A DNA stretch of 64,000 nucleotides from Knoellia koreensis (GCF_013041615.1 NZ_JABEPQ010000003.1:1-64000); one strand, 5' to 3'; positions 1 through 10,192 are shown, counted from the stretch's first letter. Notes: a model not told the origin generated them from the sequence alone. A program made the numbers and translations.

Positions 1-3
1 TCG

Positions 4-432
4 ATGAGCAAGCAGACCGACCTGGTGATGATCCCGCTGCGGATGGCGCTGTGGCAGCGCGAACGCGACGGGCACCCGGTCGTGGCGGGTGAGCTGATCC
101 ACCACTCCGACGCCGGCAGCCAGTACACCTCGATCCGGCTGACCGAACGGCTCGACCTGGAGCAGATCGCCGCCTCGATCGGCTCGGTCGGCGACGCGTA
201 CGACAACGCCCTGATGGAGTCCGGCAACGGGCTGTACAAGACCGAGTGCATCCGCACCACGATCTTCCACGACGGGGCCTACAAGAGCCTCGTGGACGTC
301 GAGTACGCAACCGCCGGATGGGTCGAGTGGTACAACAACAGAAGGCTTCACTCGGCGATCGGCTGGCAGAGCCCAATCGCGTTCGAGAACGCCCACCACG
401 CTGCACTCAACCTCGAGGAGCAGTTCGTTTAA
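4..432 (+). CDS. IS3-family transposase, C-terminal part (DDE integrase core)
   Basis: Catalytic part of an IS3-type transposase (OrfB), which would cut and join the element's ends. The motif HHSDAGSQYTS carries the second catalytic Asp, and ALMESGNGLYKTE about 35 residues later carries the Glu. The closing YNNRRLHSAIGWQSP block is typical of the family's C-terminus. The first catalytic Asp and the upstream OrfA are missing because the window begins inside the gene; the frame is open right to the edge, so the apparent start is not a real one. The right terminal inverted repeat could not be identified without the left end. It borders the accessory genes that follow and probably belongs to the same mosaic. 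Confidence 0.88.
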   Translation: MSKQTDLVMIPLRMALWQRERDGHPVVAGELIHHSDAGSQYTSIRLTERLDLEQIAASIGSVGDAYDNALMESGNGLYKTECIRTTIFHDGAYKSLVDVEYATAGWVEWYNNRRLHSAIGWQSPIAFENAHHAALNLEEQFV

Positions 433-472
433 CAAGCGGCGGCGAACCCGTGCCGCTTCACCTCGGTGGTCT

Positions 473-1390
473 TCATGAGATCACCCGCCCCGGTGATCCG
501 CGCACCACACGCCGCTCATCCGCCACCGGCTCCACGGACGTGTGCGGTGCGGGCTGGGTGGTGCGGTAGGCGGAGCGGATCGTCGCCATGATCTCCCGCA
601 CCCCCAGCCCCGCATGCTCCGCCGCAGGCCCCAGCGCGTCGAGGGTCGCGTCGGGTGGGGTGCCGGATTCTGCGAGTCGGCACGCGGCCCAGAACAAGCC
701 CCGGTTCCGCTCACCCTCACCACGCCCCGCCACCCAACCCGCGAGCACCTTCACATCCGACCCACGCCGCTCAAACCGATGAGAGCTGGCGCGCGCACGG
801 TCGAGAGGGATCGGGGTGCGCGGGTCCAGGAACTCGCGCAGCCGCGCCGCATCCACCGGCACCGGAGTATCGCCTGATGCGACGATGAGCCGGTACGGTG
901 CCCGCACCCCACCAGGGCGCAGCACCTTCGACGGCGGCGCGATGATGTAGCCGCCCTCAGCCCGGAAATCGACATGCGCCCGCGCTGCCTGCCACGACGA
1001 CTGCACACGATCCGCGTGCGCCGGGTAGTAGGCGTGGAGCCCACCGGAGGGGGTGCGCACGAGCGCCGCCCACCCCACCGCATGGCCTTGACGGTGCGCT
1101 TCGCGGAAGGCAGGGAATCCGGTGCCGGTCGGATGCACGTCGACATCGACGACCTCCACCCCGGACATGGCACCGGTGGGGATGCCGATGTTCGCGGACG
1201 GCCACCTCGACCACCATCCCGCAACCTGCCCTGGATCAGCGGACGCGTCATGGAAGCCGCGGAGCACCAAAGGGCGCTTCTCACCCGGCACACACGGGAA
1301 CACCGGCACCCCGGCCGCAGCAAACCGCGCCGCCGCCTCCGAAAGCGGCAGCCCGCCGACTTCGGCGAACAGATCGATCGCGCCCATCAC
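473..1390 (-). CDS. Bifunctional DNA primase/polymerase (prim-pol) domain protein
   Basis: Archaeo-eukaryotic-type primase/polymerase N-terminal domain, used by plasmids and integrated elements to start their own replication. The N-terminus PVFPCVPGEKRPL, the AGWWSRWPSANIGIPTG block and the acidic VEVVDVDVHPTG strand match the prim-pol fold, with the Asp residues of DVDV as likely metal ligands. About 305 residues, so the domain stands without a fused helicase; the C-terminal part is a short alpha-helical region. Its ATG overlaps the stop of the ArdC-like gene upstream by four bases (ATGA), so the two are translationally coupled. The pairing with an antirestriction protein supports a conjugative plasmid or ICE origin. 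Confidence 0.8.
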   Translation of the reverse strand: MMGAIDLFAEVGGLPLSEAAARFAAAGVPVFPCVPGEKRPLVLRGFHDASADPGQVAGWWSRWPSANIGIPTGAMSGVEVVDVDVHPTGTGFPAFREAHRQGHAVGWAALVRTPSGGLHAYYPAHADRVQSSWQAARAHVDFRAEGGYIIAPPSKVLRPGGVRAPYRLIVASGDTPVPVDAARLREFLDPRTPIPLDRARASSHRFERRGSDVKVLAGWVAGRGEGERNRGLFWAACRLAESGTPPDATLDALGPAAEHAGLGVREIMATIRSAYRTTQPAPHTSVEPVADERRVVRGSPGRVIS

Positions 1391-2469
1391 AGGCTCCTCA
1401 CCGATGCCGCCACCGCGCGGCGCGGCTCCTCAGTGAGCGGATCGCCCACGGCATCCGCCGTCGGCGCGGGTTGCTTCCGTGCTGGGGCGTCGCGGGTGAG
1501 GCCGGGCGGGTCACCGTCGCCGATTTGCACGGTGGGGAGCTGATCGAGAATGCTGGCTGAGGTTTTGCGGACTCGTTCGCCGGTGGCTTGGACGACTTCG
1601 ACCGGGGACTTCTCCGGCACCGTCGCCGCCCACCCCGACACATACGGGACCGTGTAGTCGCTGGTGTCCATGCCGTGCGCTGCGGCGACCATCAACGCCA
1701 CCGAATCCGCCTCCACCTCACCAATCCCGCGATGCCCCGTCGCATCCGGATTGTCCGGGCCGTGCAGAAGGACGTGGGCGAGCTCGTGCACCAGGGTCTT
1801 CACCTGTGCCGCCTCGGGCATGTTCTCCCGCACCGCCACCGTCCGCGCACCGAAATCGGTGAGGCCGTTCGCACCGTGGATCATGCCCTCATGCGGCACC
1901 CGCAACACCGTGAACCCCTCCGCCTCCACCAGACGCGCGATGCCATCCCAGAGCCCGTCGGGGGCTTCACCTTCCAGCAGCCGAGGTGACGGCGGCCCGG
2001 GGATCGGGTCACCGGCGGTTTGGGAGACATCCCAGACGTAGGCGGGGCGGACACCGACCATGCGGGAGCGCACCGCCTCACCCGGTTTTGGTTTCTCGAA
2101 CCGGCCGAGCCGGCGCCACGACTCCACCACCTTCGGCGTGAACGACGCGAATCTGCCCGTCACCGGGGCGAGGATCATGTACCCCGACTGGCCCTTCTCG
2201 ACCTGCCGGCCGAGCGCCTGCCACTGTTTGAACCCCGCCACATACGACGGCACTGGCTCCGGCACTCGGCCTGCCTCGAACGCTGCCTGATGCTGCACGA
2301 AGATCAGCAGCGTGTTATTGAACGAACGGGCACGGAACCGGGCCGCGAACTCTAGCGCCTGCTTCCAGTCCTCACCCGACACCAACGACTCGACCGCGCC
2401 GGTGAGCTGTTCATGGAGGGCATCGAGCTTCGCATCCCGCGCAGCCCGCGCCTCTTCGCTGGTCGCCAT
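1387..2469 (-). CDS. ArdC-like antirestriction protein (ssDNA-binding + zincin domain)
   Basis: About 360 residues. The N-terminal third resembles the ArdC ssDNA-binding domain (DWKQALEFAARFRARSFNNT, then the GFKQWQALGRQVEKGQSG block). The C-terminal part has an IrrE-like metalloprotease signature, LVHELAHVLLHG, with a downstream GEVEADSVA helix supplying a further acidic ligand. ArdC proteins protect incoming single-stranded conjugative DNA from restriction. The start was set at the ATG preceded by GGAAGGAGGAC, a strong ribosome-binding site; an upstream in-frame start would add 28 residues without one. It forms a two-gene operon with the primase-polymerase and fits the relaxase and methyltransferase found further right. 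Confidence 0.8.
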   Translation of the reverse strand: MATSEEARAARDAKLDALHEQLTGAVESLVSGEDWKQALEFAARFRARSFNNTLLIFVQHQAAFEAGRVPEPVPSYVAGFKQWQALGRQVEKGQSGYMILAPVTGRFASFTPKVVESWRRLGRFEKPKPGEAVRSRMVGVRPAYVWDVSQTAGDPIPGPPSPRLLEGEAPDGLWDGIARLVEAEGFTVLRVPHEGMIHGANGLTDFGARTVAVRENMPEAAQVKTLVHELAHVLLHGPDNPDATGHRGIGEVEADSVALMVAAAHGMDTSDYTVPYVSGWAATVPEKSPVEVVQATGERVRKTSASILDQLPTVQIGDGDPPGLTRDAPARKQPAPTADAVGDPLTEEPRRAVAASVRSL

Positions 2470-2696
2470 CGTCGTCCTCCTTCCGCAGGTACCCGCAACA
2501 CGGCGGGTGACCTCTGCGACCAGAAGGTGCGCGAAGGGACTCAGGAAACGCAATCGAGACGGACGACGGACAGAAAGTGAGCGACCGCCAGGTGCATCAC
2601 TGAACCCGACGTGGTCAAACTCGGTCTAGCTCATTCGGGAGAGTCCTGGTGATCCGTGCGCAAAAAGATGAGCGTTTCACCCGGCAAGACGCGCGT

Positions 2697-3671
2697 TCAC
2701 TCAGGGTTGAAGGGCGCCGGGACAACCTCGCTGATTCTGCGGTACTCGCTGGGGGAAACGCCGACACTCCGGCGGAACTGAAGTGCAGCAAAGTCAGGGT
2801 CCCCCCAGCCCACCTGGGCCGCGATCTCAGAGATGGGCGCGTTATCCACACGCAGTAGGTGAGCCATGCGCTCGGCACGAAGCATCGTCAAGTAGGAGAT
2901 CGGCGACTTACCAAAGGCCTCGACGAACACCCGCCGCAACTGAGACACGGACAAGTGCGCTCGGGCTGCGAGCTCAGTCACAGTCCAGTGCCGATCCAGC
3001 TCCGCACGCAAGACCTGCGCGACCTCAAGAACCTCTGGACGTACCGGACGGAATTGACGATGACGTGGCACGGTGGGCGTCGATGCACTTCGCCGCGCGC
3101 CAGCTGTCCCTTCATTGGCAACCACAATGAACGGAACCAGAATGTCGAACACGGCGGAGACGAGCGATTGCGCTCGATAGAACCGATCAGGAGGAAGGCC
3201 GTCTACGCTCAATGCAACCAACTCATCGAGCCATGGCATCATCAGTCCCGCCCTCTGCCTACCGATACGGACCACCTGGGTGGGTTCTGCGTAATGGGCG
3301 TCAAGGAACTGACTGGCGTCGAGCCGCTCATGGAACCGGGACGCGTACTGCCAGAACACTTGATCGATGACATAGTCTCGGTCAAGGTAGAGCGTCGTGG
3401 TCGAAATCCACCCCTCGGGCTCAGCGCCACAGAGGGTGTTCGCTGCCAGAATCACAACGTCACCCATGCTGACGAAGTGCACGCCAAACTCACTGAACAG
3501 TCGAGCTCTGCCCGCGCGAACGACGATGAACTTGAGACAGTCAAAAGCGATCGGGTCAACCGGCGCGTGTGCGACCTGGGTTCGGGCGAGGAGTGGCGAA
3601 AACGTGGCCACCGGCGCCAACGACACACCGTTGGGCCTCGTGAATACGTCCTGTCGACCATCGACCGTCAT
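2697..3671 (-). CDS. AraC-family transcriptional regulator
   Basis: About 324 residues. The N-terminal two-thirds are an AraC-binding-like cupin sensor domain; the C-terminal 100 residues are the double helix-turn-helix (LTVTELAARAHLSVSQLRRVF-type first helix pair, then APISEIAAQVGWGDPDFAALQFRR and the SPSEYRR end). No enzyme gene shares its transcript, so the target is unknown. The nearest neighbours are the gene after kdpE on the same strand and the ArdC pair beyond it. A longer version starting 57 bases upstream is open, but that start lies inside a 19-bp repeat also found upstream of kdp, so the internal ATG is preferred. The region is visibly less GC-rich than its neighbours, which suggests separate acquisition. 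Confidence 0.8.
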   Translation of the reverse strand: MTVDGRQDVFTRPNGVSLAPVATFSPLLARTQVAHAPVDPIAFDCLKFIVVRAGRARLFSEFGVHFVSMGDVVILAANTLCGAEPEGWISTTTLYLDRDYVIDQVFWQYASRFHERLDASQFLDAHYAEPTQVVRIGRQRAGLMMPWLDELVALSVDGLPPDRFYRAQSLVSAVFDILVPFIVVANEGTAGARRSASTPTVPRHRQFRPVRPEVLEVAQVLRAELDRHWTVTELAARAHLSVSQLRRVFVEAFGKSPISYLTMLRAERMAHLLRVDNAPISEIAAQVGWGDPDFAALQFRRSVGVSPSEYRRISEVVPAPFNPE

Positions 3672-3713
3672 ACTCGCTAATCGAAGGCTAGTCGCCGCCG
3701 AGAATCGAGCACC

Positions 3714-3732
3714 CCTAACGGTACCCATACGA
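3714..3732. repeat. Left copy of a 19-bp direct repeat around the kdp cluster
   Basis: CCTAACGGTACCCATACGA. An 18/19 match lies upstream of the kdp operon at 12145. The two copies have the same orientation and enclose kdp with its trailing membrane-protein gene. Either a shared regulatory site or the footprint of cassette insertion; the sequence does not decide. Confidence 0.5.
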
Positions 3733-3799
3733 TGCGGGCCGAGAACCCTAACGCTGACCTCGCACTGGACTCACAGAATCGAAGGTTGAGTCGGGTCTG

Positions 3800-4195
3800 T
3801 CACCAGAACATCGGGAGAAGTGACGCAAGGAACCCTACTACTGCGGTGCTGAGCATGGTGATCGCGAGAGTCCAGCATAAGCGCTCAGCGTGGGAGCGCT
3901 TATGAAGTTCAAGTCTCTCTGGATCGCGTTCTGATACGAAACCTGTGACGCTTGTCGATTCGCGGTCACGGATCTCGTCGCGTGCTGTCAGGGGGCGCGT
4001 GTAGGTGCGGTCCTGCACGCTCCACATCGCGATCGGTCTCTGGTCGAGGTCCTCGACGATGGTGACGTTCGTGGTGAGGCGGGGCCCGTCGATGGCGCGG
4101 ATGATGAGGGCGGCGATGGCGAAAGGGACGCCGATGATCGCACCGATCCAGGACAGCAGCTCACCGATGATGCCGATGGTGTCGAGGATACTCAA
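3800..4195 (-). CDS. Two-span membrane protein behind kdpE
   Basis: 131 residues of unknown family. A hydrophobic helix at residues 4-34 (ISWIG...FAIAALII type) and a second near residues 106-131 (LAITMLSTAVVGFLASLLPMF) bracket a charged middle of about 70 residues with several Arg and Glu. The gene lies 22 bases after kdpE on the same strand, so it is probably cotranscribed with the potassium operon. No catalytic motif is visible. A role as an accessory of potassium uptake or sensing is only a suggestion from position. Confidence 0.6.
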   Translation of the reverse strand: MSILDTIGIIGELLSWIGAIIGVPFAIAALIIRAIDGPRLTTNVTIVEDLDQRPIAMWSVQDRTYTRPLTARDEIRDRESTSVTGFVSERDPERLELHKRSHAERLCWTLAITMLSTAVVGFLASLLPMFW

Positions 4196-4217
4196 GGTCG
4201 CGTCGGGATCCCGAAGG

Positions 4218-4910
4218 TCAGGTGGTCATGCCGTCGAGACGGTAGCCCATACCCGGCTCGGTCAGGAGATGCACCGGACTGGTGGGGTCTTCTTCGAGCT
4301 TGCGTCGCAGTTGGGAGACATAGAGGCGGAGGTAGCCAGTGTCTTCGGCGTGTTCGGTGCCCCAGATGGTGGTGAGGATTGTTTGGCGAGTAACGAGCTT
4401 CCCGGCGTTGCGGATGAGGATGTCGATGAACTGCCATTCCGTGGGGGTAAGGCGTATCTGCTTTTGCCCGTCGGGAGTGTCACGGGTGACGCTGTGCGCG
4501 GCGAGGTCGATGGTTACCGCACCGAGGTGGACGACGGGGGTGGCGTCTTCTGGGGGGACTCTGCGGGTAAGGGCGCGGATACGGGCGAGGAGTTCTTCGA
4601 CGGCGAAGGGCTTGGTGATGTAGTCGTCCGCGCCAGCGTCGAGCGCTTCGACTTTGTCAGCGGCGCCGGCACGTCCGGAGACGACGAGGATGGGTGCCTG
4701 CGACCAGCCGCGGATGCCGTGGATGACTTCGATGCCGTCGAGTTTAGGCATGCCGAGGTCGATGAGGAAGATGTCGGGGTGGTGGTCGATCGCGGCGGCG
4801 ATAGCTTCGGCACCGTCTGCTGCGGTGAAGATCTGGTAGCCCTTGGCGGTGAGGGTGATGCGCAGGGCGCGGAGGATCTGCGGGTCGTCGTCGGCGATCA
4901 GGATTCTCAT
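4218..4910 (-). CDS. kdpE: KdpE response regulator
   Basis: Response regulator of the OmpR/PhoB class that activates kdpFABC when phosphorylated by KdpD. The receiver domain has the acidic triad DDD at 7-9 and the phospho-acceptor Asp51 in LIDLGMPKLDG, with Lys in ITKPF. The C-terminal winged helix ends in the usual RLYVSQLRRKLEEDP / EPGMGYRL blocks. Length of 230 residues is normal. Its start overlaps the kdpD stop by four bases, so sensor and regulator are made together. Position downstream of kdpD is the usual order. Confidence 0.95.
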   Translation of the reverse strand: MRILIADDDPQILRALRITLTAKGYQIFTAADGAEAIAAAIDHHPDIFLIDLGMPKLDGIEVIHGIRGWSQAPILVVSGRAGAADKVEALDAGADDYITKPFAVEELLARIRALTRRVPPEDATPVVHLGAVTIDLAAHSVTRDTPDGQKQIRLTPTEWQFIDILIRNAGKLVTRQTILTTIWGTEHAEDTGYLRLYVSQLRRKLEEDPTSPVHLLTEPGMGYRLDGMTT

Positions 4911-7402
4911 GATTGCTCCTGGCTGGTGCTGGTGGTGTTGAGGGAGATGACCATGGTGAGCCCGCCACCGGGGGTGTCCTCGGGCGTGAGGGTGCCGTGC
5001 ATTGCTTCGATGAACCCGCGGGAGAGGGCCAGGCCGAGACCGAGGCCGGTGGTGTTGTCGGTGTCGCCGAGGCGTTGGAAGGGCAGGAAGATGTCGTCCA
5101 GTTTCTCGGGCGGTATGCCGGGGCCGCGGTCGATGATGCGGATCTCGAGCCGGTCACCGAAGGTGCTGGTGCTGACATGGATCGGTGTGCCGGCCGGGGT
5201 GTAGCGGTGGGCGTTGGCGAGGAGGTTCACCAGGACTCGTTGCAGGAGTACGGGGTCGGCGTGGGCGAGCGCGTCGCCGTGGGCGAGGTTGAGGGTGACG
5301 TCGGTCGGGCCGAGGTGGAGTTCGTCGAGGGCGGGGGCGATGGTTTCTGCCGGGTCGGTGGGGATGTCGGCGATCGTCAGGACCCCTGCTTGTAGGCGGC
5401 TGACGTCGAGGAGGTCGGTGACGAGAGCCGCGAGGGCTGCGAGGCTCTCATCGGCGGTGTCGAGGAGTTCCTTCTTGTCTGTCAGCGCCAGGTCGGGGCC
5501 TGCCGCCTTCAACCCTCCGACCGCCGCGGCTGCGGCTGCAAGGGGGCGGCGCAGATCATGGCTGAGAGCGGAGAGAAGGGCGCCGCGTACCCGATCCGAT
5601 GCCGCGATCGGTTCGATCTGCTGCGCCGTCTGGGTAAGGTGCTGGTGTTCGAGTGCGGCGGTGAGTTGGGCGGTGACGACCGCGAGGAGGCGTTGTTCCG
5701 CCGCAGCGAGGTCGGGGCCGTGCAGTTCCAGAGTGGTGTCGTCGGTGACGCGAATGCTGGTGTGGTGATTGTCGGGCAGCGGTTCCCCCGACCGGGCGAG
5801 CACGTCTTCGCCGCGCATGAGGCGGACGCCGGGAAGTTGGAAGGCTTCGCGGGTGCGGTCGATGAGCGCTTGGATCGCGTTGTCTGCGCGCAGGACGCTG
5901 CCGGCGATGGTCTGGATGAGTTCGGATTCGGCGGCGGATCTGCGGGCGGCGCGGGTGTAGCGGGCGGCACGGTCGACGATGAAGCTCACCAGACTCGCGA
6001 TCACCACATACAGGATGAGAGAGAGGAGGTGGTGGGGCTGGTGGATGTGGATCGTGTAGAGCGGTTCGATGAACAGAAAATCCAGGGTGATCCCGGACAG
6101 CACCGCGGCGAACAGGGCCGGCCAGATTCCTCCGACCAGGGCGACGATGACGACGAGGAGCTGATACGCGAGGACGTCGGTGGTGATGGAGTCTTCGCTG
6201 CGGAACAGGGTCAACAGTGCGGTGAGCGCGGGCCCGCCGAGGAGGGCGACGACGAACCCGAGGATGCGGCGTTTGCGGGTGAGTGCCCCGGTGAGCGGGG
6301 GCAGGGTGAAGCGTTTCCCGGCGGCGGCGTGGTTGACCATGTGCACGTCGATGTCGCCGGATTCGCGGACCACGGTCGCACCGATGCCGGGGCCGGTGAA
6401 CGCGGAGGTGATGCGGCCGCGTCGGCTGGCGCCGAGGACGAGCTGGGTGGCGTTGACGGAGCGGGCGAACTCCACCAGCGCGGTGGGGATGTCTTCGCCG
6501 ATGACCTGGTGGTAGGTGCCGTTGAGTTTCTCCACGAGTGCCCGCTGCTCGGCCAGGGTGGCGGGGTTGCCGGTGCGGAGCCCGTCTTGGCTGGTGATGT
6601 GCACGGCGATGAGTTCGCCGCCGGCGGAGCGGGCGGCGATGCGTGCGCCGCGGCGCAGGAGTGTTTCGCCTTCGGGGCCGCCGGTGAGGGCGACGACGAC
6701 GCGTTCGCGGGCCTCCCAGGTGCTGTCGATGCCGTGGTCTTTGCGGTACCCCTTCAGCGCTTGGTCGACTTCGTCGGCCAGCCAGATGAGGGCGAGTTCG
6801 CGCAGCGCGGTGAGGTTCCCGAGCCGGAAGTAGTTCGACAGGGCGGCGTCGACGCGTTCAGCGGGGTACACGAACCCGCCGCTGAGTCGGTCCCGGAGGG
6901 CTTGGGGGGCGAGGTCGACGACCTCGATCTGTTCGGCGCCGCGCAGGAAACTGTCCGGAACGGTCTCGCGCTGCGGGACGCCGGTGATCTGCTCGACGAC
7001 ATCGTTGAGGGACTCGATGTGCTGAATGTTGAGGGTGGAGATCACATCGACCCCCGCCGCGAGCAGCTCCTCCACGTCCTGCCAGCGTTTGTCGTTCTTC
7101 GACCCGGGTGCGTTGGTGTGGGCGAGCTCGTCGACCAGCGCGACGGCGGGCTTGCGGTCAAGCACCGCGTCCAGGTCCATCTCCTCGAGCGTGACGCCCC
7201 GGTGTTCCACGCGGGTGCGAGGCACACTGGGGAGCCCTTCGGTCATGGCCGCGGTGGCGGCACGGCCGTGGGTTTCCACGATCCCGACGACGACGTCTTT
7301 CCCGTCTGCGAGCAGGCGGCGACCGTCTTCGAGCATGGTGAAGGTTTTGCCGACCCCGGGGGCAGCCCCGAGCAGCACCCGAAGCTGCCCCCGTTTCGGC
7401 AT
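4907..7402 (-). CDS. kdpD: KdpD sensor histidine kinase
   Basis: Membrane-bound kinase that senses low potassium or osmotic stress and phosphorylates KdpE. Domains in order: KdpD N-terminal domain with Walker A GAAPGVGKT (12-20) and VALVDELAHTNAPG; a universal-stress-protein-like domain (roughly 225-350); four closely spaced membrane helices (DUF4118, roughly 375-480); a GAF-like linker; HisKA with the phospho-acceptor His in ALSHDLRRPL near residue 615; and HATPase_c with LLANAHRYTP and GPGIPPEKLDDIF. 831 residues, slightly shorter than the E. coli protein, as is common in actinobacteria. It starts three bases after kdpC ends. Confidence 0.95.
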   Translation of the reverse strand: MPKRGQLRVLLGAAPGVGKTFTMLEDGRRLLADGKDVVVGIVETHGRAATAAMTEGLPSVPRTRVEHRGVTLEEMDLDAVLDRKPAVALVDELAHTNAPGSKNDKRWQDVEELLAAGVDVISTLNIQHIESLNDVVEQITGVPQRETVPDSFLRGAEQIEVVDLAPQALRDRLSGGFVYPAERVDAALSNYFRLGNLTALRELALIWLADEVDQALKGYRKDHGIDSTWEARERVVVALTGGPEGETLLRRGARIAARSAGGELIAVHITSQDGLRTGNPATLAEQRALVEKLNGTYHQVIGEDIPTALVEFARSVNATQLVLGASRRGRITSAFTGPGIGATVVRESGDIDVHMVNHAAAGKRFTLPPLTGALTRKRRILGFVVALLGGPALTALLTLFRSEDSITTDVLAYQLLVVIVALVGGIWPALFAAVLSGITLDFLFIEPLYTIHIHQPHHLLSLILYVVIASLVSFIVDRAARYTRAARRSAAESELIQTIAGSVLRADNAIQALIDRTREAFQLPGVRLMRGEDVLARSGEPLPDNHHTSIRVTDDTTLELHGPDLAAAEQRLLAVVTAQLTAALEHQHLTQTAQQIEPIAASDRVRGALLSALSHDLRRPLAAAAAAVGGLKAAGPDLALTDKKELLDTADESLAALAALVTDLLDVSRLQAGVLTIADIPTDPAETIAPALDELHLGPTDVTLNLAHGDALAHADPVLLQRVLVNLLANAHRYTPAGTPIHVSTSTFGDRLEIRIIDRGPGIPPEKLDDIFLPFQRLGDTDNTTGLGLGLALSRGFIEAMHGTLTPEDTPGGGLTMVISLNTTSTSQEQS

Positions 7403-7404
7403 GG

Positions 7405-8019
7405 TCAGCCCTCCAACTCGTCCACGGCGATGTTCAGTTCCAGAACGTTCACCCTCGATTCTCCCAGGTAGCCGGCGTCCGGCCCCTGGGTGTGCGCTGC
7501 GACCAACTCCCGCAGCTGCTCTGCGGGGATGCCGCGGGCGTCGGCAATGCGGTCGATCTGGATCGCCGCGTACTCGGGGCTGATGTGCGGGTCAAGCCCC
7601 GAGGAGGAGGCGGTGACCGCGTCGACGGGCACCTCGTCCTCGGTGACCCCGTTGAACTCCGCCACCTGAGCCTTGCGCTCCGTGATCGCGGCGATGAGGT
7701 CCTCGTTCTCGGGGCCGTAGTTCGACCCGGACGAGGCGCCCCCGTCGTACCCGTCACCAGCGGCAGACGGGCGCGGCTGGAAGTACTCCGGCAGCGGGTT
7801 CCCGTCCTCGTCCGTGAACGACTGACCGATCAGCGCCGACCCGACCGGGTCGCCGTCCTGGTTGGTGACGATCGACCCGTTCGCCTGGGCGGGGAGAGCG
7901 AGCTGTCCGATGCCGGTGATGAGGAGGGTGTACCCGACCCCCAACGCGAGGGTGAGGAGGGCCATGGCGCGGGTGGCGACCCAGATGGTGCGCCCGACTC
8001 CGCGAGCTTGTGTATTCAT
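7405..8019 (-). CDS. kdpC: KdpC subunit of the potassium-transporting ATPase
   Basis: Small subunit of the KdpFABC high-affinity potassium pump, thought to aid ATP binding to KdpB. One N-terminal membrane helix (about residues 14-38) is followed by an extracytoplasmic domain with the family blocks IGQSFTDEDGNPLPEYFQPRPSA and ASSSGLDPHISPEYA, and the terminal region LGESRVNVLELN. 204 residues is a normal length. The start sits 22 bases after kdpB. Confidence 0.95.
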   Translation of the reverse strand: MNTQARGVGRTIWVATRAMALLTLALGVGYTLLITGIGQLALPAQANGSIVTNQDGDPVGSALIGQSFTDEDGNPLPEYFQPRPSAAGDGYDGGASSGSNYGPENEDLIAAITERKAQVAEFNGVTEDEVPVDAVTASSSGLDPHISPEYAAIQIDRIADARGIPAEQLRELVAAHTQGPDAGYLGESRVNVLELNIAVDELEG

Positions 8020-8041
8020 GATGATCTCTTTCTCAGAAGGC

Positions 8042-10189
8042 TCAGAAGCCGGGGATGAGGCGGACGACGAGGTCGATCACCCAGATCCCGATGAAGGGGG
8101 CGATCACGCCGCCGAGGCCGTAGACGGCGAGGTTTCGGCCGAGGATGCTGGACGCGTTCCCGGGCCGGTACTTCACCCCACGCAGCGCCAGCGGGATGAG
8201 GAAGACGATCACGATAGCGTTGAAGATGATCGCCGACAGCACCGCCGAGGCCGGCGAATGCAGCCCCATGATGTTGAGGGCGGCGAGCTGCGGGAACACG
8301 CCCATGAACATCGCCGGGATGATCGCGAAGTACTTCGCGATGTCGTTGGCGATGGAGAACGTCGTCAGCGCCCCACGGGTGATCAGCAGCTGCTTCCCGA
8401 TCCGCACCACGTCGATGAGCTTGGACGGGTCACTGTCGAGGTCGACCATGTTCCCGGCCTCTTTCGCAGCCGAGGTGCCGGAGTTCATCGCGACACCGAC
8501 GTCTGCCTGCGCGAGCGCAGGGGCGTCGTTGGTGCCGTCACCGGTCATCGCGACGAGGTTGCCGCCCTCCTGCTCCTTGCGGATGTAGGCGAGCTTGTCC
8601 TCGGGGGTGGCTTCGGCGAGGAAGTCATCGACACCCGCCTCTTTCGCGATCGCGGCCGCGGTGAGGGGGTTGTCGCCCGTGATCATGACGGTCCGGATAC
8701 CCATCGACCGCATCTCGGCGAACTTCGCCGGCAGCCCCTCCTTCACGACATCCTTCAGATGCACGACGCCCAGGAGGGTCCCTTCCCCGGCGGTGTCCTT
8801 GGTCGCGACGACCAGCGGGGTGCCGCCGGACTGGGAGATGCGTTCGACGTACTCGTCCAGCTCGGCGAGCAGGGACGACGGCAGCCGCTTCCCGCCTTCT
8901 TCGAGCCAGGCGATGACGGCCGAACCGGCACCCTTGCGGATCTGGGTGCCATCAGGCAGGTCCAGGCCCGACATGCGGGTCTGCGCCGTGAACGGCACGA
9001 TCTCCCCGGTCGTGTTCCGGTCGAACTCCCCATGCTCTTGCTCGGCGAGCTCGACGATCGACACACCCTCCGGGGTCGGGTCTGCCAGCGAAGACAGCGC
9101 CGCCGCGCGCACGAGGTCCTGTTCGCGCACCCCGCCGAGGCGCACGAACTCGGAGGCGCGCCGGTTGCCGTAGGTGATGGTGCCGGTCTTGTCGAGCAGC
9201 AGCGTCGTGACATCTCCGGCGGCTTCGACCGCACGCCCGGACATCGCCAGCACGTTGCGTTGCACGAGCCGGTCCATGCCCGCGATGCCGATCGCCGACA
9301 ACAGGGCACCAATCGTGGTCGGGATGAGGCACACCAGCAGCGCGACCAGCACCGTGACACTGACCGGGGCGGCCGCATAGGACGCGATCGGGTTGAGCGT
9401 CAGCGCGACGACGACGAAGATGATCGACAGCGACGCGAGCAGGATGTTCAGCGCGATCTCGTTCGGGGTCTTCTGCCGGCTCGCACCCTCGACGAGGGCG
9501 ATCATCCGGTCCACGAACGTCTCACCCGGCTTGGAGGTGATGCGCACCACGATCCGGTCCGAGAGCACCCGGGTGCCGCCGGTCACCGCGGACCGGTCAC
9601 CGCCGGACTCACGGACCACGGGTGCGGACTCGCCGGTGATGGCCGACTCGTCCACCGACGCGATACCCCACACGATGTCGCCGTCGCCGGGGATCAGCTC
9701 ACCCGCGGTCACGACCACCACATCTCCCAGGGCGAGGTCCGAGGAGGAGATCTGCGTGGTCGCAGCCCGCTCAGCGGCCGCATCGGTGGCCGGGTCGTAG
9801 GAGGCGACCCGGTTGGCCATCGTGCTGGTGCGGGTCTTTCGGAGCGTTTCGGCCTGCGCCTTGCCGCGGCCTTCGGCGACGGATTCGGCGAGGTTCGCGA
9901 ACAGCACGGTCAGCCACAGCCACACCGCGATCGCCCATGTGAACTGCCACGGCACGACCGTGCCGCCAGAATCGGCCGGCCCGCCGATGAACGGCTCGCT
10001 GATCGCGAGGACCGTGGTGAGGGCGGCGCCGACCCAGACGAGGAACATGACGGGGTTGCGCCACTGCTCTTTGGGGTTGAGTTTCCGGAACGCGCCGGGC
10101 AGGGCTGCCCGGACCTGTTCCCAGGTGAACCCGCCCTTCCGGGTGGGGGCCTCCGCCGGCTTGGGGCGGGGTTCAGTGATGGTGGACAT
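8042..10189 (-). CDS. kdpB: KdpB, P-type ATPase subunit
   Basis: Catalytic P-type ATPase of the potassium pump. The phosphorylation motif DKTGT places the acceptor Asp at 333; TGES (185-188) is the actuator loop, whose Ser is the residue phosphorylated to inhibit the pump in E. coli; [16 protein letters not shown] is the hinge motif. Membrane helices are predicted at about 45-65, 85-105, 250-300 and in the C-terminal 120 residues. 715 residues, close to the usual 680-700. Three bases separate it from kdpA. Confidence 0.97.
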   Translation of the reverse strand: MSTITEPRPKPAEAPTRKGGFTWEQVRAALPGAFRKLNPKEQWRNPVMFLVWVGAALTTVLAISEPFIGGPADSGGTVVPWQFTWAIAVWLWLTVLFANLAESVAEGRGKAQAETLRKTRTSTMANRVASYDPATDAAAERAATTQISSSDLALGDVVVVTAGELIPGDGDIVWGIASVDESAITGESAPVVRESGGDRSAVTGGTRVLSDRIVVRITSKPGETFVDRMIALVEGASRQKTPNEIALNILLASLSIIFVVVALTLNPIASYAAAPVSVTVLVALLVCLIPTTIGALLSAIGIAGMDRLVQRNVLAMSGRAVEAAGDVTTLLLDKTGTITYGNRRASEFVRLGGVREQDLVRAAALSSLADPTPEGVSIVELAEQEHGEFDRNTTGEIVPFTAQTRMSGLDLPDGTQIRKGAGSAVIAWLEEGGKRLPSSLLAELDEYVERISQSGGTPLVVATKDTAGEGTLLGVVHLKDVVKEGLPAKFAEMRSMGIRTVMITGDNPLTAAAIAKEAGVDDFLAEATPEDKLAYIRKEQEGGNLVAMTGDGTNDAPALAQADVGVAMNSGTSAAKEAGNMVDLDSDPSKLIDVVRIGKQLLITRGALTTFSIANDIAKYFAIIPAMFMGVFPQLAALNIMGLHSPASAVLSAIIFNAIVIVFLIPLALRGVKYRPGNASSILGRNLAVYGLGGVIAPFIGIWVIDLVVRLIPGF

Positions 10190-10192
10190 GGT

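Noticed and set aside
5558-7471. A 637-codon rightward frame opposite kdpD
   Set aside because: Gly/Glu/Val-rich shadow of a clearly identified histidine kinase gene.
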